Below are positions 1 to 7,750 of a stretch of DNA of 64,000 bases, piece after piece. The notes below the pieces were generated by a model. That model was given only the letters and a program-made list of their open reading frames with translations, searched no databases and was not told where the DNA came from. The DNA comes from Streptomyces sp. 15-116A (GTDB taxonomy: Bacteria; Actinomycetota; Actinomycetes; Streptomycetales; Streptomycetaceae), in contig NZ_JAOCQE010000003.1 of assembly GCF_025290915.1 (NCBI RefSeq), positions 21,963 through 85,962 of the forward strand. The letters are read 5' to 3'. Position 1 is the stretch's first letter; each line of letters opens with the position of its first letter. The position numbers and the translations under genes are program-made.

Positions 1-40
1 CCTGGACGGCGGCGGCGATGGCGGGGCCGGTGAGGATCAC
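1..40 (-). CDS. Second dCTP deaminase-fold protein, 5' end only
   Basis: Thirteen codons are visible, starting from a GTG at 40. They read VILTGPAIAAAVQ, which closely matches the first residues of the neighbouring protein (MILTGPEITTAAH). The GTG overlaps the TGA of that upstream gene (GTGA), so translation is probably coupled. This looks like the start of a tandem paralogue of the dCTP deaminase-like gene at 37-576. Everything past residue 13 lies outside the window, so fold and activity cannot be judged. Confidence 0.6.
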   Translation of the reverse strand, partial: MILTGPAIAAAVQ

Positions 41-576
41 GATGCCACCGCCCGGAGTCGGGCGAGGTCTCGCCAGTAGGCGGAAGGCTGCGGTCCTGCG
101 GCGGCCTGGTACTTGCCGCGGTAGAGGTCGATGGCGCCGGTGGAGACGAAGAACATGATCTGCCCGATCGCCATGCCGGCATACACGCGCAGCGGTCGGA
201 TCGGGGTGAGCATGAGCGTCCACTGGCCGTGGAAGCCGATGTCGCCGATGGGGGCGGTGATCTCGACGAACAGGCCGAGACGTCCGACGGAGGAGCGACC
301 GAAAAGCAGTGGCACGAAGGTGTCGGAGCCGACCTCTTCGAGGGTGTGGCCGAGGTAGAGCTCGCCTGGCTGGAGGATGTGCCCGTCCGAGCCGATGCTG
401 GTTGCGTTTGTGGGGTTGGGCCGGTGTGGGTCCAGGACCGTGCTCGTGTAGGTGATCAGGGTGGGGCCCAGACGCACGTTGTAGCTGTTGGGGTTGACCT
501 GGTCGGCGGCGAACGGGGTGATGCGGAGGCGGCCGTCGTGAGCGGCAGTGGTGATCTCCGGGCCGGTGAGGATCAT
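37..576 (-). CDS. dCTP deaminase-like protein lacking the catalytic Glu
   Basis: A 179-aa protein of the trimeric dCTP deaminase/dUTPase fold. The family core GRSSVGRLGL (about residues 93-102), the D-x-GF-x-G turn (112-117) and the C-terminal nucleotide-binding segment GKYQ...GPQPS are present. In true dCTP deaminases the base is activated by a Glu in a TLEL-type strand. Here that strand reads TLML and residue 122 is Met, encoded by ATG at about 209-211. Deaminase activity is therefore unlikely. A dNTP-binding, dUTPase-like or altered role is possible. The ATG overlaps the preceding phosphoesterase stop (TAATG). It belongs to one coupled run with the enolpyruvyl transferase and 5'-nucleotidase-like genes, suggesting a nucleotide substrate for the whole operon. 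Confidence 0.8.
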   Translation of the reverse strand: MILTGPEITTAAHDGRLRITPFAADQVNPNSYNVRLGPTLITYTSTVLDPHRPNPTNATSIGSDGHILQPGELYLGHTLEEVGSDTFVPLLFGRSSVGRLGLFVEITAPIGDIGFHGQWTLMLTPIRPLRVYAGMAIGQIMFFVSTGAIDLYRGKYQAAAGPQPSAYWRDLARLRAVAS

Positions 577-1813
577 TAGCTGCTTCCTTCCGCGGTGACA
601 GGAGCGGTGATGATGAGGACGTGCTGGACGGCCTGGTCCAGGCGCAGGCCGACCTCATATGTGCGTCCGCCGAGGTAGGTGTCGGCGAGGTAGTCGGTGG
701 TCAGCACGGTGGTGATGGCGTCCGGCAGGGGATCGGGGGCCGTGACGAGCGGGCCGGTCTGGGCGGTCAGACCTGACAGCAGGCCACGGAGGCCGCTGCG
801 TGCCGGCTCAGGTACGTGGGCGTGCACCAGCTGGTTGGCGAACGGCTCGATGGAGAGCAGGTCGCCCTGGGTGAGTGTGTCGCAGAGCGGGACGGCACGT
901 AGTGCCGTCTCGTTGAGGATGACCGCGTCTGCCCCGAGTGCCGTACGCAGGCGGGCGGTGAGCTCCACGAGTAGGCTGCGCCGGTCGAGGGGCTGGTGGC
1001 GGTACGCCGGACTGATCGGGCCGAGGACGGCGGCCAGCTGCTGCTTGACGTTTTCGATGAGGGAGCACAGATCCGCAAGCTCCATGGGAAAGCGGCTCGG
1101 GGCCCGATTCGGGAAGGTTGTACTGCCGGCACCCCATCCCGTGCCTACGGGTGTCGCGATCGCATAGCCGTCGGCGAGTTCCCGACCCTTGGCGACCAGG
1201 GTGCCGTCGACTCGGACCGGTCCGTACTGATCGCTGTGGCAGTGCCCGGCGAAGACCACGTCGAGGAACGGGCAGGCCGCCGCGAGTTTCCGGTCCTCGT
1301 CGAAGCCGGAATGGCTGAGCAGGACCCAGCTGTCCACCTCGTGGTGGGCGAGAATCACCTCGCGCAGGGACTGCAGGGGATCGGTGACGCATTGGCCGAC
1401 TCGCTGGGCAGCCGGGATCGAGTGGAAGGCTTGCCGGCCGATCACAGCGGTTACGCCGACGCGCCGTCCATCGATGTCGGCGATGTACAGGCGGCGGAAC
1501 AGAGCGTCGCCGGTGTTGGCATCCACGGCATTGGCGCAGACAGTGCGCCGGTGAAGGTCGGGTTCGAAGTAGTGGGGCCAGCCGTGGTTGCCGGGGCCAG
1601 CACGTCGTACAGCCTGAGCAGGATCCCCCGCTCGATCGTGCCGCGGGCGAGGCGGTAGTACCCGCTGCCTTCGAAGAAGTCGCCGCAGTCCACGATGAGG
1701 GAAGTCGGCCGCAGCGAGTGGAGGTGGGTCAGGAACGGCGCGGCGTTGTCGAAGGCGGAGTGGACGTCCGTTGTGGCAACGATCTGGCGCAGGTTGCGCC
1801 CGTCGGTGGTCAT
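576..1813 (-). pseudogene. 5'-nucleotidase/metallophosphoesterase family protein, frameshifted
   Basis: A UshA/5'-nucleotidase-type enzyme of about 413 aa split by a one-base deletion. The N-terminal part starts at ATG 1813 (MTTDGRN) with metal motifs D-x-H (TTDVHSAF) and GD (VDCGDFFEG). After LYDVLAP near 1591-1596 the frame changes and continues as GNHGWPHYF, then LLSHSG and AGHCHSD. One missing G in the run restores GCC CCG GGC AAC CAC. The C-terminal 5'-nucleotidase domain (NETALRAV...GDLLSIEPFANQ) follows. The family hydrolyses nucleotide 5'-phosphates or related esters. The start overlaps the enolpyruvyl transferase stop (ATGA). The lesion may be genuine decay or an error in a G/C run. 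Confidence 0.75.
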
Positions 1814-3126
1814 GGGGTGACCTCGCAGATGTCGGCGCCCAGGGTGTGGAGCTTGCCGGGCAGGTCGGCGTGGCCGCGGCGGAGCTGGTCGAGACCGCCA
1901 AGGGTGGTGACGCCCTGGGCGGTGAGGCCGGCGACCATGAGGGCGGATCCGGTTCGGATGTCGGTGGCCTCCACGCCCGTCCCGGTCAGCCGTTGAGGAC
2001 CGGTAAGGCGGCACTCGGTGGGGGAGATCTCCTCGATGTCCGCCCCGAGGCGGGCCAACTGCGGCAGAAGATTGCCGTGGCGACCTGGGTTGATGGCGTC
2101 GGCGAACAGGTGGGTACCGGGTAGGCCGAGGGCCAGTGCCATGAGTGGTGGTTCGAAGTCGGCGTCCAAGCCGCCCGGGCTGAGCGAGGCGGTGGCCCGT
2201 AAGGGCCGGCTGGCCAAGCGGCCGTCCTGGGCGTTCACGGTGAGGGTGTCCGCCTCGCTGACGGTGGAGATGCCCAGTCGGTGCAGGGCAGCCACGAGGG
2301 GGCCCAGGTCGTCGGCTCGCGCGCCTCGGATGCGCGCGCTTCCGCCGGTGGTGGCGACTGCACAGGCGAGTGTCCCTGCCTCCACCTTGTCTCCCGGCAC
2401 TACCCATGCGGCGTCGCTCGGTGCCGAGGGGGGTGGCGAGAGGGCGAGCAGGCGCTCGCCGGCCCGGGTTTCCCATCCCGCCGCCTGCAGGGCCTCCAGC
2501 ACGTACAGCACTTCCGGCGAGAGATTGGGCTCGCCCAGCCGCAGAGGCCGGCCGGTGGTGACGGCTCGAAGCAGGGCGGCCACGGTCGCCCCGCGCGAGC
2601 GGAACGGCAGCACCAGGGACACGGTGCCATAGCGACGTCTGGCGGCCTCGACGCGATATCCGGAGTCACCCAAGACACTCCGGTCGCCGAATGCCTCGTA
2701 CACCTTGAAGTGCAGATCCATCCCGCGTGCGCCGATCCGGCAGCCTCCCGGCCACGGCAGCCGTGCCTCTCCGTGCCGGGCGAGCAGGGCCGGCACCAGG
2801 TAGTACGAGGCACGGATACGCGCGGCCTGGGGCAGGTGGGGGCGCACGGGCTGGTTTTCAGTCGGCAGAATCACCGCCGCAGTCGGCTTCCCGACCGGCT
2901 GCGCTACATGCCAGCCCGACTCTTGGAGCAGCGCGAGCATGGTCTGCACGTCCGTGTTGGCAGGGATGTTGTTCAGCCGCACCGGACAGCCGAGGGCAGC
3001 CGCGGCGGCCACCAGCGGGAGCGCCGCGTTCTTGGAGCCGTCGACAGTCACAGTGCCGGTGAGCGGTGGGCCCGGACGAACGGCGATCACCTCGGCGGCC
3101 ACGCCGGGGACGCGAGTGGTCGTCAT
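1810..3126 (-). CDS. MurA/EPSP synthase-family enolpyruvyl transferase
   Basis: A 438-aa enolpyruvyl transferase most like UDP-GlcNAc 1-carboxyvinyltransferase. The substrate Lys-Asn pair (GSKNAALP, about residues 31-38), the fosfomycin-target Cys in PGGCRIGARGMDLH (Cys about 129), the catalytic Asp (LDADFE) and the PEP-binding Arg (ATDIRTGSA, about 391) are all present, so it should be active. ATG 3126 overlaps the upstream TGA (TGATG), fixing the start and excluding a 27-codon extension. Its neighbours are nucleotide-type enzymes rather than cell-wall genes. That suggests a specialised substrate, as with the MurA-like enzymes that act on UMP in nikkomycin/polyoxin pathways, but this is inference. 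A second housekeeping-type MurA remains possible. Confidence 0.8.
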   Translation of the reverse strand: MTTTRVPGVAAEVIAVRPGPPLTGTVTVDGSKNAALPLVAAAAALGCPVRLNNIPANTDVQTMLALLQESGWHVAQPVGKPTAAVILPTENQPVRPHLPQAARIRASYYLVPALLARHGEARLPWPGGCRIGARGMDLHFKVYEAFGDRSVLGDSGYRVEAARRRYGTVSLVLPFRSRGATVAALLRAVTTGRPLRLGEPNLSPEVLYVLEALQAAGWETRAGERLLALSPPPSAPSDAAWVVPGDKVEAGTLACAVATTGGSARIRGARADDLGPLVAALHRLGISTVSEADTLTVNAQDGRLASRPLRATASLSPGGLDADFEPPLMALALGLPGTHLFADAINPGRHGNLLPQLARLGADIEEISPTECRLTGPQRLTGTGVEATDIRTGSALMVAGLTAQGVTTLGGLDQLRRGHADLPGKLHTLGADICEVTP

Positions 3127-3566
3127 CAGCAACTCTTCTGTGCAACAAGGGGGGACACGATCGGATGGTCCGGATTGGTGGGCAGTGCGATCTCGGCCCA
3201 GCAGCACTTCCCGACCGCCGTCGGCTCGACGCCGTATCGATCCGCGAGCGCGGCCACGAGGAACAGACCTCGGCCGCTCTCGCTACACGGATCCGGGAGA
3301 CCCGGCCGGGGCAGTTCCGGGCAGTCGTCGCAGACTTCGATCCGCAGTGACTGCTCGTCGAGACGGACGGACAGGGAAACCGGGCCGGCTTCGGCATGCC
3401 GGACCGCGTTGGTGACGAACTCACTGATCACGAGCTCGGCGGTGTGCACCACCTCGTTGCCCAGCACCGTGTCCCAGCCCTCTATCGCGTCCACGGCCCG
3501 GTGCCGGGCGGCGGTGACCGCGGTCGGTGTGGCGGATACGGAGAGTGCGAACTGGTGCGCTTTCAC
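3126..3566 (-). CDS. ATP-binding protein, GHKL/anti-sigma (RsbW-like) family
   Basis: A 146-aa single-domain HATPase_c protein. The N box (ELVISEFVTNAVRHA, residues about 44-58), G1 box (EVCDDCPELP) and G2 box (SGRGLFLVAALADRYG) are clear. There is no sensor, dimerisation or phospho-His segment, so it resembles the stand-alone anti-sigma-factor/serine kinase-like proteins abundant in Streptomyces. The start is GTG 3566 with GGAGG seven bases upstream. It heads the minus-strand operon and its stop overlaps the next ATG. A regulatory role over the divergent XRE gene or a sigma factor is plausible but not shown. The C-terminal Cys (KSC) is unusual. Confidence 0.8.
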   Translation of the reverse strand: MKAHQFALSVSATPTAVTAARHRAVDAIEGWDTVLGNEVVHTAELVISEFVTNAVRHAEAGPVSLSVRLDEQSLRIEVCDDCPELPRPGLPDPCSESGRGLFLVAALADRYGVEPTAVGKCCWAEIALPTNPDHPIVSPLVAQKSC

Positions 3567-3653
3567 GAGCTGCCTCCAGGGTCGGTGCGGCTGCTCCAGG
3601 CAACCGCTCCGGAGACAAGCGGGACCATGCCGTGTGCCGGGGCCGCATCACTT

Positions 3654-3668
3654 ATGCAGGAGCTGCAT
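3654..3668. promoter_or_regulatory. Inverted repeat in the divergent promoter region
   Basis: The perfect palindrome ATGCAG-GAG-CTGCAT lies in the 176-bp gap between the GHKL-ATPase operon (minus) and the XRE regulator (plus). Its position suits an operator for the XRE protein, but no promoter hexamers are convincing enough to align with it. Confidence 0.4.
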
Positions 3669-3742
3669 CGCGGCCAATCGATGCTCGGTTACGCTCGGTT
3701 GAGCAGGCAGGATCGGCGACGGCAGAAGGGGCCGTGGCGCAG

Positions 3743-5015
3743 ATGGCCGACGCACAGAGTGAAGCCGGACGGATCGGCGAAGTCATCCGTCAGGCACGCG
3801 TATTACAGCGGCGCTCGCAGAAGGACGTTGCCACCGCACTGGGCTACCACCAGTCGAAGGTGAGCCGCCTGGAGAACGGCAGGGGCACGGAGGACGTGCG
3901 CGTGCTGCGCGAGATCGCGAAGGTACTGGACATCCCACCGCAACGCCTCGGCCTCGCCGCTGCCCCCGACGCCAGCCCCAGCGATCCCGGAACCGAGGAC
4001 ATGCACCGCCGCACCTTCCTTGCCGCGAGCGTCGCCGCGCTCGCGGCAACGCCGACGCCAACCATGGCGCACCACGACCTGATCCAGGTCCTGCTGCCGG
4101 GACCGAACCCCGCCGCCACCGGTGACTCCTCCGGTATCGACGAGCTGCGGGAGCGAGCGCGGACCGTGCGCCGGCTGTTCTGCACGTGCGACTACGCGAA
4201 ACTGGAGCAGGCCCTGCCGGGCCTGATCGCCGACCTGCGCCAGGTCGCCGGCGGCTCCTCCGGTTCGGCGGAGGCATCCGGGTTGCTCGCGACCACCTAC
4301 CAGACGTCGGTGAGCCTGTTGCTGAAGCGAGCCGACCAGGGCAACGCCTGGCTCGCGGCCGGCCGGGCCATGGCCGAGGCGGAAAGGTCTGGGGACCCTG
4401 TCGTCCTCGCCGCCAGCGTCCGCGTTCACGCTCACGTGCTCGTACGGGAGAAGCACACAGCCCAAGCCGTGAACATGGTGCGCCACACCGTCGACCAGCT
4501 CAGCGGCTCCTACGACCGACGCTCGCCCCGATACCTGGCAGCGGTCGGCCTGCTGCTGCTCCGCGGGGCAACCGCCGCCAGCAGAAACGGCGACCGCGAA
4601 ACCACCCGCGACTTCCTCACCGAGGCCAGAGAGGTGGCCCGCTACGTCGCATTCGACAGGCCGGACGCCTGGGCGAACTTCAGCCCGACCAACGTAGCCC
4701 TGCACGAGATCAGCGCGGCTGTCTCATTCGGCGACGCCGGAATCGCCCTCCAAACCGCTCGCCCCCTCATGCGGCGGCACATCCCCCGTCCCCGAGCGAC
4801 GGGCCGCGCTCTGGGTGGAGGCCGCCCGCGCCTACAGTCAGCAGGGCAGACTCGCCGACGGCTACCAGGCCCTGCGCATCGCCGAGAGCTGCGCGGCACA
4901 GGACGTCCGCCGCCCGGCCGTACGCGAACTGGTTGCCGACATGGCAGCCCGTGACCGTCGCCGGGCGCTGCCCGAGCTCCACCACTTCAGCCGCCAACTG
5001 GGAGTGCCCGCGTGA
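3743..5015 (+). pseudogene. XRE-family regulator with TPR-like C-terminus, frameshifted
   Basis: The probable start is ATG 3743 (MADAQSEAGRIGEVIRQ). An XRE helix-turn-helix follows (SQKDVATALGYHQSKVSRLENG, interrupted only by normal linkers), then a helical-repeat region. The reading frame is correct to LMRRHIP, then a C5 run at 4783-4787 has one extra C. The proper continuation (VPERRAALWVEAARAYSQQ...FSRQLGVPA) is in the next frame and ends at 5015. Intact length would be about 424 aa, normal for the Streptomyces XRE/TPR regulators that accompany flavoprotein genes. The end overlaps the flavoprotein start (GTGA). As read, the first frame runs on to 4954 with 50 unrelated residues. A homopolymer sequencing error is an alternative to real inactivation. 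Confidence 0.75.
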
Positions 5016-5557
5016 GTGACCAGCACGACAAGCCGTTGCTCCAGATCGTGGTCTGCGCGGCCGGGGTCGCCGCCGACGTCGGCCGGCTGATCACGGCAGC
5101 ACAGGAACGGCACTGGGACGTCGGCGTCGTTGCCACCCCGCAAGGAGTCGGCTTCCTTGATGCGGAGGCGGTCGAGGCCCAGACCGGCCGCCCCGTTCGC
5201 TCGGCCTGGCGGTCACCGGGTGAGCCACGCCCGAGCCGGCCTGCGGATGCGATCGCGGTCGCCCCGGCCACCTTCAACACGGTCAACAAGTGGGCCGCCG
5301 GGATCTCCGACAACCTCGCGCTGGGCATCCTGTGCGAGGCGCCCGCCATGGGGGTACCGGTCGCCGTGCTGCCTTACCTGAACTCCGCCCAGGCCGCTCA
5401 CCCTGCATACCGACGGAGTCTGGACCTGCTGCGCGAGATGGGTGTCTTGGTCGGCTCCTACGAGCCTCACCGGCCGAAGGCGGGCGGCGGGGCCGACCGC
5501 TACCGCTGGGAGGAAGTGCTGGAGCTGCTTGCCCCGAGGCTGTCCGCGCGGTCGTGA
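5012..5557 (+). CDS. Flavoprotein of the HFCD (PPC decarboxylase-like) family
   Basis: A 181-aa protein with the Rossmann-like HFCD fold. The N-terminal beta strand LQIVVCAAGVAADVGRLI and the FMN-binding segment APATFNTVNKWAAGISDNLA (about residues 82-101) are typical, and a PYLNSAQAAHPAYRRSL motif follows. Family members use FMN to oxidatively decarboxylate C-terminal cysteines or phosphopantothenoylcysteine. Many Streptomyces copies sit beside an XRE regulator and have no assigned substrate. The GTG start overlaps the XRE stop (GTGA), so the two form an operon. Since a housekeeping CoaBC is expected elsewhere, a specialised role is more likely. Confidence 0.8.
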   Translation: MSDQHDKPLLQIVVCAAGVAADVGRLITAAQERHWDVGVVATPQGVGFLDAEAVEAQTGRPVRSAWRSPGEPRPSRPADAIAVAPATFNTVNKWAAGISDNLALGILCEAPAMGVPVAVLPYLNSAQAAHPAYRRSLDLLREMGVLVGSYEPHRPKAGGGADRYRWEEVLELLAPRLSARS

Positions 5558-6472
5558 TCAGCGCCGATGTGCTCGCGGCTGCGGGAGCGAGACGGTGGTT
5601 GCCTCGTGGGCCGGAGTGCTCGGTGTCCCATCGGGCCGTGCTGCGCTGCGGGCCTGTGCTGCACGGGCGCGTGCGTTGGGCGTCGGCCGTGCGCTGAAGC
5701 GTTGAACTCGCCATGCCAACGTCCCTGCGGGGGAGCGGGCGTCATCCAGGGCACGTTGGTCGGCGGCCTGCCTGAGGAGGCGCTCAGGGTCGTACCCAAG
5801 CGCTTCCGCTTCGGCGAGTGCGGCAGTGAGGGCAGCAATCGAGGGATCTGCCAGGACGTGCTCCGAGTGCTCGGGGACGGCCCGACGGATGTGGTGGACG
5901 TGCGGGTCCACAGTCGGTTGTGGCGGTCGGCGTCGGATGAGGGCGGTCAGGGGAGCGGTTGCTGCCTGGTCGTAGGCGGCTTGTAGGTGGAGCAGGGTCT
6001 GCTGGGCGGCGGTGACCTGCTGGTCGTGGTGGCGGAGCTGATGCCAGCGGGTGGCCGCGATGGTGACGAGGATCGCGGCATCGAGGAGCATCGCCAGCGC
6101 CGTACCGTCGCTTGGTGCGGGCTCGCGGAGCATCGCACGTGTGGCGCTTCGCAGGGCACGGGCGTGGTGGTGTTCGGCCTGGATGCGGGAGCGTGTGGCG
6201 CGCTCGAAGGCGGAAGCGGCTTCACGGAGCTGGGCGCGGATGGGTGCGGGAGCGAGGAGGGGCAGGACGTCCAGGGCTTCACCGAAGGCGGCGAGGTGAG
6301 CCTGGGAGGCTCCATCGTCGTGACCGGTGAGGTGGTGGGGGATCCACTCGGTGGCGGCGGTGGCCTGGTGCCAAGGGTTGGGAGAGCGAGGAGAGCGCTT
6401 GCTCGGCTGGTTGGTGGGTTGCGGGTCGGTAGCCTCCAGGCGTGCTCGGATCCTGGGGAGGGAGGGCGGCCG
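5558..6472 (-). pseudogene. Relaxase-like mobilisation protein, C-terminal remnant
   Basis: An open frame runs without a sensible start from about 6472 to a stop at 5558. An internal ATG at 6133 gives 191 aa, but the frame upstream (WIPHHLTGHDDGASQAHLA, then AQLREAASAFERATRSRIQAE) has the same coding character. The Ala/Arg/His-rich helical composition resembles the tail of relaxase/mobilisation proteins of Streptomyces integrative elements, though no catalytic relaxase motif remains. Its upstream end collides with the 5' end of the integrase gene on the other strand. I read it as a deletion remnant. Assignment to the relaxase family is from general resemblance only. Confidence 0.45.
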
Positions 6473-7581
6473 AGGTCGACGTCGAAATCCGCAGCGGCAG
6501 ATACGTCGTTCCCGCCGAGACGAAGCAGACGCTCGGCGCCTACGCCCAGAAGTGGCTCGACGGGAACTCGGTAGGCCCGACCACGGCCCTCCGCTACGAG
6601 GCCACCGTCCGCAACCACATCGTCGCCCACCTCGGTCGGCGCGAGCTGCGGTCCTTGAACAAGCCTTCGGTCATTCAGGGCTGGATTCGCGCGCTGCAGG
6701 ACGGCGACTTCGAGGTGTCGACGATCGAGGGCATCTTCGACATCCTCTCCAGCATCCTGGGCATGGCTGTGGAGGACGGGCTACTGCCGAAGAACCCGTG
6801 CAAGTCAAAGTCGGTCAAGCTGCCGACCGCGACCAAGAAGAAGATCGTCCCTTGGCCCCTGGAGCGTGTGCGTGCCGTCATCGCCGGGCTGCCCGAGCGC
6901 TTCCAGGCAGCCGGCAAGCTCGCCTTCGGGTGCGGCCTACGTCAAGGGGAGGTCTTCGGCTTCGCTGTCGAGGACATCGACTGCAAAGGCGGTTGGATCC
7001 ACGTCAACCGCCAGGTGAGGCTCGTCGGCACGAAGCCGGTTTTCGCTCTGCCCAAGGGCAACCGGATCCGGTCAGTGCCGCTGTCGGCGCAGCTGGTCAC
7101 TGCCCTCAAGGCCCACATGAGGCGATTCCCGCCCACGGCGGTCACGCTGCCCTGGGCGAAGCCCGACGGCGAGCCCAAGACCTTCCGGCTGCTTTTCGTC
7201 GACGAGAAGGGCCGAGCGTACAACCGCAGCGTCTTCAACATGGGCGCCTGGAAGAGAGCCCTGGTCGCCGCTGGCGTGATCCCTCCCCGCGAGCGCGGGG
7301 CGAGGTATCTCCAGGCGGCCCCGGAGGATGGCATGCACGCCCTCCGGCACGCGTACGCTTCCGTGCTCCTGGACGCGAGGGAGAGCATCAAGGCGCTCTC
7401 CGAGTACCTCGGCCACTCGGACCCGGGCTTCACGCTTCGGACGTACACGCACCTGCTGCCGTCCAGCGAGAGCCGGACCCGCAAGGCGATCGACGATGCC
7501 TTCACCGAACACAGGGAGTCCGAACTTCGGAGTGCAGCAGCGGGTGCGATTGAGGATCTCAGTTGGCGAACCGCGGTCTGA
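6442..7581 (+). CDS. Tyrosine-type site-specific integrase, N-terminally truncated
   Basis: Residues 50-130 carry a SAM-like core-binding domain (RYEATVRNHIVAHLG). The catalytic domain has Arg167 (CGLRQGE), His299-x-x-Arg302 (HALRH), His325 (YLGHSD) and Tyr335 (RTYTHLL), so the active site is complete. The usual N-terminal arm-binding region of about 60-70 aa is missing: the frame opens at a GTG and runs straight into VEIRSGRYV. The missing part appears to have been lost at the junction with the relaxase-like remnant. Function would be integration/excision of an actinomycete integrative element. No tRNA or other attachment gene lies directly downstream, which is unusual for this class. The 3' end is duplicated in degenerate form at 11776-11886. 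Confidence 0.85.
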   Translation: MLGSWGGRAAEVDVEIRSGRYVVPAETKQTLGAYAQKWLDGNSVGPTTALRYEATVRNHIVAHLGRRELRSLNKPSVIQGWIRALQDGDFEVSTIEGIFDILSSILGMAVEDGLLPKNPCKSKSVKLPTATKKKIVPWPLERVRAVIAGLPERFQAAGKLAFGCGLRQGEVFGFAVEDIDCKGGWIHVNRQVRLVGTKPVFALPKGNRIRSVPLSAQLVTALKAHMRRFPPTAVTLPWAKPDGEPKTFRLLFVDEKGRAYNRSVFNMGAWKRALVAAGVIPPRERGARYLQAAPEDGMHALRHAYASVLLDARESIKALSEYLGHSDPGFTLRTYTHLLPSSESRTRKAIDDAFTEHRESELRSAAAGAIEDLSWRTAV

Positions 7582-7750
7582 GACAGCTGGGGGCCTCAGC
7601 TTGATCACATGCATCAGGCCCCGGACCTCAGCTTCCAGGCCGCCGAATGATGTCGAACCGCGGTCTGTGGATGAGCATGAGGCGGACGACGATGGCGTCG
7701 ACGGAGTTGAAGCCGAAGGGAGTGTCAGTGGGTAGCAGTACCGTCGGAGC

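Noticed and set aside
1561..1570. GGTTCGAA-like tRNA T-loop signal on the plus strand
   Set aside because: It lies inside the phosphoesterase coding sequence and no cloverleaf or acceptor stem can be formed. No tRNA was found near the integrase either.
1..5557. Identification of the locus as a nikkomycin or polyoxin cluster
   Set aside because: Only the MurA-like enolpyruvyl transferase is comparable. None of the other hallmark enzymes are visible, so the link is kept as a hint only.
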